From contig NZ_JACHMS010000001.1 of the NCBI RefSeq assembly GCF_014205055.1, forward strand, positions 6,696,001 to 6,760,000: 64,000 nt of DNA, given 5' to 3'. The DNA is from Streptomyces luteogriseus (GTDB lineage: Bacteria > Actinomycetota > Actinomycetes > Streptomycetales > Streptomycetaceae). Made by a program: the position numbers and the translations under genes. The notes under the pieces were generated by a model. The model made no database searches and had not been told where the DNA came from. It worked only from the letters and a program-made list of their open reading frames with translations. Position 1 is the first letter of the stretch. Each line of letters starts with the position of its first letter. Of the stretch, positions 42,060 through 50,554 are shown piece after piece.

Positions 42060-43747
42060 TCGGAGCCCTCCTGCGCCGACTGCCAGCGGTAGCCGCGCGG
42101 GGTCACCATGCGCCCCGCGATGTCCCGGGTCGCGGTGTTCCCCACGGTCACGACCGTCATCATGTCGACCGTCGCCGGGTCGAGCGCGCCCAGGGTGGTG
42201 AGCCGGCTGGACTCGTCCGGCCGCGAGGCGTTGCGCACGACCCCGACCGGCGTCGCCGGTGTGCGGTGCTCGGCGAGGATGCCCAGCGCCTTGGGGAGCT
42301 GCCAGTCGCGGCCGCGCGAACGCGGGTTGTAGAAGGTGACCACGATGTCCGCCTCGGCCGCGGCGCGCACCCGCCGCTCGATGACCTCCCACGGCGTGTG
42401 CAGGTCGGACAGGCTGATCGACACGTGGTCGTGGCCCAGCGGGGCGCCCAGGATCGCACCGGCCGCGAGCGCCGCCGTCACCCCGGGCACACCGACCACG
42501 TCGATGTCGTCCGAGGCTTCGGCCAGCGCGGGGGAGGCCATGGCGTAGACGCCCGCGTCCCCGCTGCCGATCAGCGCGACGGCCTGCCCCTTGCGGGCCT
42601 CCTCGACCGCCGTGCGGGCCCGCTCCTCCTCGGCGCCGAGCCCCGACTCCAGGATCCGGGTGCCGGGCCGCAGCAGATCACGGATCTGGTCGACGTACTG
42701 GTCGAGCCCCACGAGTACGGAAGCGCGCCGCAGTTCGGCCTTCCCGCGCGGCGTGAGCAGGTCCCGGGCGCCGGGCCCGAGCCCGACCACCGCGAGGCGC
42801 CCGCGCCCCGGACGCCGTACGACCGCACAGGTCGCCATGGCCGGGCTCGCGGCCGACTTCCGCTTGGGCACGAGGAGTTCGCCCCCGCCGACGAGCGCGG
42901 CGGCCTCCGCCACCGACGGGGTCCCGACGGCCGCGAGCGGCGCGTCGGACGGATTGGGCACGTCGACCCCGGCCAGCTCCTCCGCGGAGTACGTCACCAG
43001 CGGCACCCCGAGCCGCCGCGCGGCCTCGACGATGCCGGGCTCCTCCGCCTTGGCGTCGACGGTGGCGAGTTCGGCGACGGACGCCATCGACAGCCCGGCC
43101 TCCCGCAGGGCGTCCTCGACCAGCCCGAGGACCTCCTCCACGGGGGCGCCCTTCGACGCCCCGACCCCGACGACCAGGGTCGGCGGACGCAGCACGGCCT
43201 CGCGCTCGGCCGCCTCCACGAGCCGGTCGGTCAGCCGGATCGTGTACGACCCCTCGTCCGTCACCGGCAGCGGCGGCAGCGGCCAGGCCGCCTCGGCCCG
43301 CAGCGCCACCGCCTCACCGTCCAGCAGCGCCCGCGACACCCCGGCGACATCGCCCTCCACGGGCAGGCCGAGGGTGTCAAGGCCCGCCAGGTCCACGGCG
43401 TCCGTGGCCGTCGTCACCACCGGCTCGGCACGCAGCAGGTCGCCCACCTCGCGGGCGAGTTCGTTGGCGCCGCCCGCGTGCCCGCCCAGCAGGGACACGG
43501 CGAACCGCCCGCCCTCGTCGACGCACACCACGCCCGGGTCCTCGGTCTTGCCGGACAGCAGCGGCGCCACCAGCCGCACCACCGCGCCCGTCGCCAGGAA
43601 GCACACGAGCTGCTCGCACTGCGCGAACGCGGTCCGTACGGCGTCCCCGACGGGACCCTCGTACACCCGGGTGCGGTCCGGCCACGCGGCGGCCAGCCGG
43701 TCCCGGGCAGCCGCTCCCGCCGCGGTGGCGGAAATGAGGCCGATCAC
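42056..43747 (-). CDS. cobJ: CbiG-CobJ fusion (precorrin-3B C17-methyltransferase)
   Basis: A 563-residue fusion. Residues of about 1-310 are CbiG-like (VIGLISATAAGAAARDRLAA, FLATGAVVRLVAPLL, SLLGGHAGGANELAREV, VVGVGASKGAPVEEVLGLVE). From about 325 a tetrapyrrole methylase follows (LAVVGLGPGARDLLTPRG, ALIGSGDAGVYAMASPAL, VVTFYNPRSRGRDWQLPKAL), matching CobJ/CbiH. It methylates C17 with ring contraction, while the CbiG part opens the delta-lactone in the anaerobic route. GTG at 43747 overlaps the cobL stop. Confidence 0.93.
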   Translation of the reverse strand: MIGLISATAAGAAARDRLAAAWPDRTRVYEGPVGDAVRTAFAQCEQLVCFLATGAVVRLVAPLLSGKTEDPGVVCVDEGGRFAVSLLGGHAGGANELAREVGDLLRAEPVVTTATDAVDLAGLDTLGLPVEGDVAGVSRALLDGEAVALRAEAAWPLPPLPVTDEGSYTIRLTDRLVEAAEREAVLRPPTLVVGVGASKGAPVEEVLGLVEDALREAGLSMASVAELATVDAKAEEPGIVEAARRLGVPLVTYSAEELAGVDVPNPSDAPLAAVGTPSVAEAAALVGGGELLVPKRKSAASPAMATCAVVRRPGRGRLAVVGLGPGARDLLTPRGKAELRRASVLVGLDQYVDQIRDLLRPGTRILESGLGAEEERARTAVEEARKGQAVALIGSGDAGVYAMASPALAEASDDIDVVGVPGVTAALAAGAILGAPLGHDHVSISLSDLHTPWEVIERRVRAAAEADIVVTFYNPRSRGRDWQLPKALGILAEHRTPATPVGVVRNASRPDESSRLTTLGALDPATVDMMTVVTVGNTATRDIAGRMVTPRGYRWQSAQEGSE

Positions 43748-44982
43748 TGGGCGACTCCTTCTTCGACAGCTGCCGGAGGCCGGACGCCCCACAGCAGGAA
43801 AACGGGGTTGGTCGCCGCGAGCCGGGTCACGTCCCCGGGCAGCGGCGCGAGCCGCGACGACTGCAGCAGCACGCCGTCGCAGGTGTAACCGACGCTCGTC
43901 AGGGCCTCGCGCGCGGCCGGCACCCGGTCGAGGGCCGCCATGGCGACGACCACCGTGCGCCGGGCCCGCCGCGCGCACGCGCCGACGATGGCGGGCAGTT
44001 CGCGCCCGCCGCCCCCCACGAACACGGCGTCCGGGGTCTCGGCGAGCTCCGCCAGCGCCTCCGGTGCCGAGCCCCGCACCACCCGCACGTCCACTCCGTG
44101 CGCGACGGCGTTGGCGCGGACCCGCTCCACACCGTCGGCGGTCTTCTCCACCGCGGTCACGGCCGCACCGAGCCGCGCGCACTCCACGGCCACGGACCCC
44201 GAGCCCGCGCCCACGTCCCACACCAGGTCGCCCGGGCGCGGCCCCAGCCGGGCCAGGGCCAGCGCCCGCACCTCGAACTTGGTGATCATCGAGTCCCGGT
44301 GGGCGAACTCCGCCTCCTCCAGGGCCCAGCCGGCGGGCCGCTCCCCGGGGCCCGCGACCGTCCGGACGGGGCCGAGCGCCCGCGTCTCGTCCAGGCACAG
44401 CACCACGTTCACCGCCGTGCCCCAGTCCCGGGCGGCGGCCTCGGCGGGTGTCACCCGCTCCACGCGCTCCGCGTCCGAGCCGAGCCCGGACGCGACGACC
44501 AGCACCCGTGCCGCGTCCCGCAACGCGGCACCCAGCTCCGCCGGACCCGCGCCCGGCCCGGTCAGCACGGCCGTCTTCGCCTGCGCCCGGCACACGTTGA
44601 CGGCCGTCCGCAGCTCCCGCCCGTGGGCGCTCACCACCACGGCGTCGTCCCACGGCAGCCCGATCCGCGCGAACGCGGCCGCGACCGACGACACTCCGGG
44701 CCGCACATCCAGCCGCTCCGGACCGAACCGCTCCGCCAGCACCCGCACGATCCCGAAGAAGCCGGGATCGCCGGAGGCCAGCACCAGAACGGGACGGTCC
44801 TTCGCGAGGTACTCGCCGATGGTGTCGAGGGCCGGCGCGAGAGGCCCGAGCACGACCCGCTCGGCCGTCTCCGGCAGCCTGGCGGCGTCGAGATGCCGCC
44901 GACCGCCCACGACCAGCTCGGCACCGGCGAGGACGTCGTCGGAAGCCGCCGCCCCCGTCCCCGTGCCGACCACCGTGATCAC
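43744..44982 (-). CDS. cobL: Precorrin-6Y C5,15-methyltransferase (decarboxylating)
   Basis: A 412-residue two-domain enzyme. The CbiE-like half (about 1-200) has LVVGGRRHLDAARLPET and LVLASGDPGFFGIVRVLAER. The CbiT-like half (about 220-400) has FEVRALALARLGPRPGDLVW and the SAM site DVGAGSGSVAVECARLG. It methylates C5 and C15 and removes the acetate carboxyl at C12. GTG at 44982 overlaps the cobM stop. Confidence 0.95.
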   Translation of the reverse strand: MITVVGTGTGAAASDDVLAGAELVVGGRRHLDAARLPETAERVVLGPLAPALDTIGEYLAKDRPVLVLASGDPGFFGIVRVLAERFGPERLDVRPGVSSVAAAFARIGLPWDDAVVVSAHGRELRTAVNVCRAQAKTAVLTGPGAGPAELGAALRDAARVLVVASGLGSDAERVERVTPAEAAARDWGTAVNVVLCLDETRALGPVRTVAGPGERPAGWALEEAEFAHRDSMITKFEVRALALARLGPRPGDLVWDVGAGSGSVAVECARLGAAVTAVEKTADGVERVRANAVAHGVDVRVVRGSAPEALAELAETPDAVFVGGGGRELPAIVGACARRARRTVVVAMAALDRVPAAREALTSVGYTCDGVLLQSSRLAPLPGDVTRLAATNPVFLLWGVRPPAAVEEGVAQ

Positions 44983-45797
44983 GTACTCGCCCCCCGCTCG
45001 CGCAGCGCCCGGCGGGCCTCCGGGTCGGCCTTGCGGTACCCGTGGAAGTGGCCCGGGTGGTACAGGTGCGAGCGCGTGCCCTGGGCGTCGAGCGCCGGGC
45101 CGACCAGGAACAGGGTGTGCTTCCAGAGCTTGTGCTCCTTGACCGTCTCCTCCAGCGTGCCGATCGTGCACTTCACGATCAGCTCCTCCGGCCAGGTCGC
45201 CTGGTACGCCACCACGACCGGGGTCGTCGTCGGGTAGCCGCCCTCCAGCAGCTCCCGCACCAGCTGCCCGCTGCGGGCGGCGGAGAGGAACACCGCCATG
45301 GTCGTGCCGTGCTTGGCGAACTCCCGGACCTCCTCCCCGGGCGGCATGGGCGTCTTGCCGCCGCCGAGACGGGTCAGCACGACCGACTGCGCGACCTCCG
45401 GGATGGTCAGCTCGCGCTGCGCGAGCGCCGCGACGGCCGAGAAGGAGGACACGCCGGGCACGATCTCGGTCGCGATGCCGATCTCGGCACAGCGGTCGAC
45501 CTGCTCCTGAGTGCCGCCCCACAGGGCCGGGTCGCCGGAGTGGATCCGGGCGACCTTCAACCCCTCGGCGCGGGCCCGCTCGTACACGGCGACGACGTCC
45601 TCCAGGGACATGGTCGCCGAGTCGAGGATCTCCGCGTCCTCGCGGGCGTGCTCGAGGACCTCCTCCTGGACCAGGCTGGCCGCCCAGATCACGACGTCGG
45701 CCTCGGCGATGGCGCGCGCGGCGCGGAACGTCAGCAGGTCCGCGGCGCCGGGGCCGGCGCCGACGAAGGTCACTTTGCCGGCGGGGGCGTCGGCCAT
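44979..45797 (-). CDS. cobM: Precorrin-4 C11-methyltransferase
   Basis: A 272-residue tetrapyrrole methylase: VTFVGAGPGAADLLTFRAAR, IHSGDPALWGGTQEQVDRC and PGVSSFSAVAALAQRELTIP match CobM/CbiF. It methylates C11 of precorrin-4. It starts 60 bp after the cobI stop, the largest gap in the cluster; no separate promoter or riboswitch was seen in that gap. Confidence 0.95.
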   Translation of the reverse strand: MADAPAGKVTFVGAGPGAADLLTFRAARAIAEADVVIWAASLVQEEVLEHAREDAEILDSATMSLEDVVAVYERARAEGLKVARIHSGDPALWGGTQEQVDRCAEIGIATEIVPGVSSFSAVAALAQRELTIPEVAQSVVLTRLGGGKTPMPPGEEVREFAKHGTTMAVFLSAARSGQLVRELLEGGYPTTTPVVVAYQATWPEELIVKCTIGTLEETVKEHKLWKHTLFLVGPALDAQGTRSHLYHPGHFHGYRKADPEARRALRERGAST

Positions 45798-45856
45798 GGG
45801 ATGGGTCCTCTCGTACAGGGGGTGAAGGGGGGCGGGGCGATGGTGGACGGGGTGCG

Positions 45857-46588
45857 TCAGAGCTTTCCGCCCCGTCCGCCCTCGCGCCGGGCGGGCGCGA
45901 TGAGCGTCGACAGATAGGGCAGGGGCGCCTCGTCGAGATCGGCGGCCGGACGCACGGACTCCTCCGGGAGCCCGAGGGCCGATCCCCAGACGGCGTCGGC
46001 GAGCCGCCCGGTCTCCCGCAGCGCCTCGGCGACCTCGTGCGCCTGCCGCCCGAACTTGTAGGCGACCACGGTCCCGGGCCCGGCCAGGGCGTCCTTCAGC
46101 ACGGCGGCCCCGGCGGTGACGGGCACGAGCGTGAGCGGCTCGGTGCCCTCGGTCAGGACGGCCCCCGACCGGGCGGCGAGGTCCTGCATGGCGGTGATCC
46201 CGGGCACGGTCGACACGGCGGTCCCCGGCACCAGCTCGGCGATGGTCTGCGCGAGGTAGGTGAACGTCGAGTACACGTTGGGGTCGCCGATGGTCGCGAA
46301 GGCCACCGAAGCGTGCTGCCGCAGCAGTTCCGCGACCCGCTCCCCGGCGGCGTCCCAGGCGGCCTCGCGCCGCCCCCGGTCGCTGCGCTCGTTCAGCGCG
46401 AACACGACCCGGACGACCTTGTCCTCAGGCACATAGTGCAACACGGTCGCCTCGGCCCGGCCGCGCTCCCCGCTGTCCATCACGGGGACCACCACGACCT
46501 CGGCCTCCCGCAGGGCGTTGACGCCCTTGACGGTCACCAGCTCCGGATCCCCGGGGCCCACCCCGACTCCGACCAGCCTGCTGCTCAT
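45857..46588 (-). CDS. cobI: Precorrin-2 C20-methyltransferase
   Basis: A 243-residue tetrapyrrole methylase: RLVGVGVGPGDPELVTVKGV, VAFATIGDPNVYSTFTYLAQ and VPGITAMQDLAARSG match CobI/CbiL, which methylates C20 at the start of the branch to cobalamin. ATG at 46588 overlaps the cobB stop (ATGA). Confidence 0.95.
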   Translation of the reverse strand: MSSRLVGVGVGPGDPELVTVKGVNALREAEVVVVPVMDSGERGRAEATVLHYVPEDKVVRVVFALNERSDRGRREAAWDAAGERVAELLRQHASVAFATIGDPNVYSTFTYLAQTIAELVPGTAVSTVPGITAMQDLAARSGAVLTEGTEPLTLVPVTAGAAVLKDALAGPGTVVAYKFGRQAHEVAEALRETGRLADAVWGSALGLPEESVRPAADLDEAPLPYLSTLIAPARREGGRGGKL

Positions 46589-47946
46589 GACGTCCGGCAC
46601 CTCTCCACGAACCGACGGGCGACACCGGGCTCGGACGCCCAGTGCGTGTGCAGATAGCTCGCGTGCACACCGCGCTGTACGAAACCTTCGACCCGCGGCC
46701 GGGGGCCGCGGACCCCCCAGGCGGGCTCCGTCCCCGAGCCGGGCTCCACGACGGTCCGGTGGAACTCGTGGCCCCGCATCCGGGTCCCGGCCGCCGCGAG
46801 CACACTGTCGCCCACGGCCACGGCGTCCCGGTAGCCCAGAGTGAGCCGCTCGGTCATCCGCGCCCCGGCGTCCAGCACCCCGCACATCGGCAGCCCGTCC
46901 AGCTCCCGGCACAGATACAGCAGTCCGGCACACTCGGCGGCGACGGGAGCACCGCTTCCCGCCAGCTCGGCAACGGCCTTGCGCAGGGGTTCGTTGGCGG
47001 ACAGCTCCGAGGCGTACACCTCGGGGAACCCGCCCCCGACGACCAACCCGGAGGCTCCCTCGGGCAGTTCCTCGTCCCGCAGGGGGTCGAAAGCGACGAC
47101 TTCCGCCCCGGCGGCGGCGAGCAGTTCGGTGGTCTCGGCGTAGGAGAAGGTGAAGGCAGGCCCCCCGGCCACGGCGACGACCGGAGCGGCTCCCGCGGCC
47201 GGCGAGGAAACGGCCTCGGCCGCATCCCAGGCCGCGCTCGACAAGGCCCCCGCACTCCGCGCCAGCCCCGCCAACGCGTCCAGATCACAACCTTCGGAGA
47301 CCTGCGCCCCCATCGCCGCCACGGCCTCCACGGCGGCGGCGTGCCGCTCGGCGACCGGCACCAGCCCCAGATGCCGCGACGGCGTGTCAACCTGAGGAAC
47401 CCGCCGCAGCACCCCGAGGACCGGCACCCCGGCCTGCTCCAGCGCCTCCCGCAGCAGCTCCTCGTGCCGGTCCGAGGCGACCTTGTTCAGGATCACGCCC
47501 CCGACCCGCACCTCCGGGTCCCAGGAGGCGAACCCGTGCACCAGCGCCGCGACCGACCGGGACTGCGACGACGCGTCCACGACCAGCACCACCGGCGCCC
47601 GCAGCAGCTTGGCGACATGAGCCGTGGACGCGAGTTCACCCTCGCCCGCGGCCCCGTCGTACAGCCCCATCACGCCCTCGACGACGGCGATGTCACACCC
47701 CCGCGCCCCGTGCAGGAACAGCGGCCCGATCAGCTCGGGCCCGCACAGGTACGCGTCGAGGTTCCGTCCCACCCGCCCGGTCGCGAGCGCGTGGTACCCG
47801 GGGTCGATGTAGTCCGGCCCGACCTTGTGCGGGGACACGGCGAGCCCCCGCGCGGCGAACGCGGCCATCAACCCCGTGGCGACGGTGGTCTTGCCGCTGC
47901 CCGAGGAGGGCGCGGCGATGACCAGCCGAGGGACGGAAGCATTCAC
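46585..47946 (-). CDS. cobB: Cobyrinic acid a,c-diamide synthase
   Basis: A 453-residue glutamine-dependent amidase: P-loop VIAAPSSGSGKTTVATGLMA, HKVGPDYIDPGYH, VVEGVMGLYDG, and a C-terminal class I glutaminase-like domain with the Cys in AAECAGLLYLCRELDG and His in RGHEFH. It amidates carboxylates a and c of cobyrinic/hydrogenobyrinic acid. Two adjacent GTG codons could start it; the one at 47946 gives a GTGA overlap with cobO. Confidence 0.95.
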   Translation of the reverse strand: MNASVPRLVIAAPSSGSGKTTVATGLMAAFAARGLAVSPHKVGPDYIDPGYHALATGRVGRNLDAYLCGPELIGPLFLHGARGCDIAVVEGVMGLYDGAAGEGELASTAHVAKLLRAPVVLVVDASSQSRSVAALVHGFASWDPEVRVGGVILNKVASDRHEELLREALEQAGVPVLGVLRRVPQVDTPSRHLGLVPVAERHAAAVEAVAAMGAQVSEGCDLDALAGLARSAGALSSAAWDAAEAVSSPAAGAAPVVAVAGGPAFTFSYAETTELLAAAGAEVVAFDPLRDEELPEGASGLVVGGGFPEVYASELSANEPLRKAVAELAGSGAPVAAECAGLLYLCRELDGLPMCGVLDAGARMTERLTLGYRDAVAVGDSVLAAAGTRMRGHEFHRTVVEPGSGTEPAWGVRGPRPRVEGFVQRGVHASYLHTHWASEPGVARRFVERCRTS

Positions 47947-48542
47947 CACTCGATGCCCCTCTGGCCCTTCTGGCCCGCGTCCATGGGGTGCTTGACCTTG
48001 GACATGTCGGTCACGAGGTCGGCGAAGTCCACGAGCTTCCCGGGCGCGTTCCGCCCGGTGATGACCACGTGCTGGGTGCCGGGCCGATTGCGCAGGACGT
48101 CGATCACCTCGTCCGTGTCCACCCACCCCCAGTGCATCGGGTACGCGAACTCGTCGAGCACGTACAGCTTGTACGTCTCGGCCGCCAGGTCCCGCTTGAC
48201 CTGCTCCCAGCCCTCCCGGGCCTTCTCCTCGTTGTCCATCTGCTGATCACGCTGGACCCAGGACCAGCCCTCGCCCATCTTGTGCCAGTCGACGGACCCG
48301 CCCTCGCCGGAGGCGCCGAGCACCCGCAGCGCGTTCTCCTCGCCGACCTTCCACTTCGCCGACTTGACGAACTGGAACACCCCGATCGGCCACCCCTGGT
48401 TCCAGGCCCGCAGCGCGAGCCCGAAGGCGGCGGTGGACTTGCCCTTGCCGACGCCCGTGTGCACGACGACCAGCGGACGGTTCCGCCGCTGGCGGGTCGT
48501 CAGTCCGTCGTCCGGCACCACACTCGGCTGTCCCTGCGGCAT
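47943..48542 (-). CDS. cobO: Cob(I)yrinic acid a,c-diamide adenosyltransferase
   Basis: A 199-residue CobA/CobO-type ATP:corrinoid adenosyltransferase. The P-loop is VHTGVGKGKSTAAFGLALRA; the ORDQ-type motif WVQRDQQMDN and VLDEFAYPMHWGWVDTDEVI follow. It adds the adenosyl ligand to cobalt. ATG at 48542 forms a TAATG overlap with the upstream chelatase gene. Confidence 0.95.
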   Translation of the reverse strand: MPQGQPSVVPDDGLTTRQRRNRPLVVVHTGVGKGKSTAAFGLALRAWNQGWPIGVFQFVKSAKWKVGEENALRVLGASGEGGSVDWHKMGEGWSWVQRDQQMDNEEKAREGWEQVKRDLAAETYKLYVLDEFAYPMHWGWVDTDEVIDVLRNRPGTQHVVITGRNAPGKLVDFADLVTDMSKVKHPMDAGQKGQRGIEW

Positions 48543-50554
48543 TACGCGGCCCTCCTCTGCACGTCCTTCACGAGCCCGGCGATGCTGTCCGCCCGCAGCT
48601 CGTCCAATGTCACGGCCGTACCGCCCAGTTCGCCCGCGAGCTGCCCGGCGAGCCCCAGCCGCACCGGCCCCGACTCGCAGTCCACGACGACCGAGGCGAC
48701 CCCGTCGGCCGCGAACAACCGCGCCGCACGCCCGGCCAGGGCGACCGGCTCCGGGCCACCGGTGGCCCGCCCGTCCGTCACCAGCACGACCAGCGGCCGC
48801 CGCGCGGGATCGCGCAGCCGCTCCACGCGCAGCACGTCATGGGCGCGCAGCAGCCCCGCGGCGAGCGGCGTACGCCCACCCGTCGGCAACGTCTCCAGCC
48901 GGGCCGCCGCCGCGTCCACCGAAGAGGTCGGCGGCAGCGCCACGTCCGCGGCCGTGCCGCGGAAGGTCACCAGGCCCACCTTGTCGCGCCGCTGGTAGGC
49001 GTCCAGCAGCAGCGACAGCACGGCGCCCTTCACGGCGCTCATCCGCTGCCGCGCAGCCATCGACCCGGAGGCGTCCACGACGAACAGCACGAGATTGCCC
49101 TCGCGCCCCTCGCGGGTGGCCTGCCGCAGATCGTCCCGGCGCACGACCAGGCCCGGCCCGGACCGTCCGCGCGCCCGCTGGTGCGGCGCCGCGGCCTGCA
49201 CGGTCGCCGCCAGATGCAGCTTGGTGAGCGCGCCGCGGGGCCGCCTGGCCCCGGTCGTCCGCCCGTGCTCGGTCCGCGCCCGGGACCGCCGCCCGGCGGC
49301 ACCCTCGCCGATCCCGGGCACGCTCAGCACCTTGGTGCGAAACGGCTCGGAGGCGCGTGCGGCCGGCTGCTCGCCGGCGCCCGAGGGCTGCGGCTGCCCG
49401 CCCTCGCCGGCCTCGGGCCGGGCCGCGGTGTCGCCGTCGCCCTGGGGCGCGTCGTCGGGCTCCGGCTGTCCGCCGTCCCCGCCGGGCCCGTCCCCGCCGG
49501 GCCCGTCCGGGCCGGGGTCCGGATCCGGGTCGTCGTCGTCCGAGCCGCCGAACTCCTCCAGGGTCTCGTCGAGCTTGTCCTCGTCGAGCCCCGGCGCGTC
49601 GAAGGGGTTGCGCCGCCGCCGGTGCGGCAGCGCGAGCAGCGCCGCCTGCCGGACGTCCTCGGCGAGCACGTCCGTGCGCCCGGCCCAGGCCGCCAGCGCG
49701 GTGGCGGTCCGCGCCATCACGATGTCGGCGCGCATGCCGTCGACCTCGAACGCCGCGCAGGTCGCCGCGATCTGCCGCAGCGCCCCGTCGCCCAGCCGCA
49801 CGGACGGCAGCAGCTCCCGCGCGGCGACGATCCGCGCCCGGACGGCGGCCTCCTCCTCGGCCCAGCGCGCGGCGAACCCGGCCGGATCGTCGTCGTAGGC
49901 CAGGCGCCGCCGGACGACCTCCACCCGCTGGTCCGGCTCCCGCGAGGCCGCGACCTCCACGGTCAGCCCGAACCGGTCGAGCAGCTGCGGCCGCAGCTCA
50001 CCCTCTTCGGGGTTCATGGTGCCGACGAGCAGGAAACGGGCGGCGTGCCGTACGGAGACGCCCTCGCGCTCGACGTACGAGGCGCCCATCGCGGCCGCGT
50101 CCAGCAGCAGGTCGACCAGGTGGTCGTGGAGGAGGTTGACCTCGTCGACGTAGAGGATCCCGCGGTGCGCGTCGGCCAGCAGGCCCGGCTCGAAGGCCTT
50201 CACGCCCTCCGACAGCGCCCGCTCGATGTCCAGTGCGCCGACCAGCCGGTCCTCGGAGGCACCGACGGGCAGTTCGACCATGCGGGCGGGCCGCTCGGCA
50301 CCGCCGCCGGCCTCGTGGGGTCCGTCCGGGCACCCCGGGTCGGGGGACGCGGGGTCGCACGAGAAACGGCAGCCGGGGACGACCGGGACCTCCGGCAGCA
50401 GCGCCGAAAGGGCCCGCACCGCCGTCGACTTGGCCGTGCCCTTCTCGCCGCGCACCAGTACACCGCCGACGGCCGGGGACACCGCGTTCAGCAGCAGCGC
50501 GAGCCGCAGGTCGTCCTGGCCCACGACGGCCGTGAACGGAAAGGGGGTGGTCAC
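48542..50554 (-). CDS. ChlI/ChlD-type AAA+/VWA chelatase subunit (cobaltochelatase partner)
   Basis: A 670-residue fusion. The AAA+ part (about 1-330) has Walker A GEKGTAKST (36-44), Walker B ILYVDEVNLLHDHLVDLLLD and GTMNPEEGELRPQLLDRFGL. A disordered acidic Gly/Pro/Asp linker (about 345-420) leads to a von Willebrand A domain with the MIDAS motif DASGSMAARQRMSAVKG (about 490). It would drive CobN as a single-chain replacement for CobS plus CobT; a Mg-chelatase role is less likely here. GTG at 50554 overlaps the cobN stop. Confidence 0.92.
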   Translation of the reverse strand: MTTPFPFTAVVGQDDLRLALLLNAVSPAVGGVLVRGEKGTAKSTAVRALSALLPEVPVVPGCRFSCDPASPDPGCPDGPHEAGGGAERPARMVELPVGASEDRLVGALDIERALSEGVKAFEPGLLADAHRGILYVDEVNLLHDHLVDLLLDAAAMGASYVEREGVSVRHAARFLLVGTMNPEEGELRPQLLDRFGLTVEVAASREPDQRVEVVRRRLAYDDDPAGFAARWAEEEAAVRARIVAARELLPSVRLGDGALRQIAATCAAFEVDGMRADIVMARTATALAAWAGRTDVLAEDVRQAALLALPHRRRRNPFDAPGLDEDKLDETLEEFGGSDDDDPDPDPGPDGPGGDGPGGDGGQPEPDDAPQGDGDTAARPEAGEGGQPQPSGAGEQPAARASEPFRTKVLSVPGIGEGAAGRRSRARTEHGRTTGARRPRGALTKLHLAATVQAAAPHQRARGRSGPGLVVRRDDLRQATREGREGNLVLFVVDASGSMAARQRMSAVKGAVLSLLLDAYQRRDKVGLVTFRGTAADVALPPTSSVDAAAARLETLPTGGRTPLAAGLLRAHDVLRVERLRDPARRPLVVLVTDGRATGGPEPVALAGRAARLFAADGVASVVVDCESGPVRLGLAGQLAGELGGTAVTLDELRADSIAGLVKDVQRRAA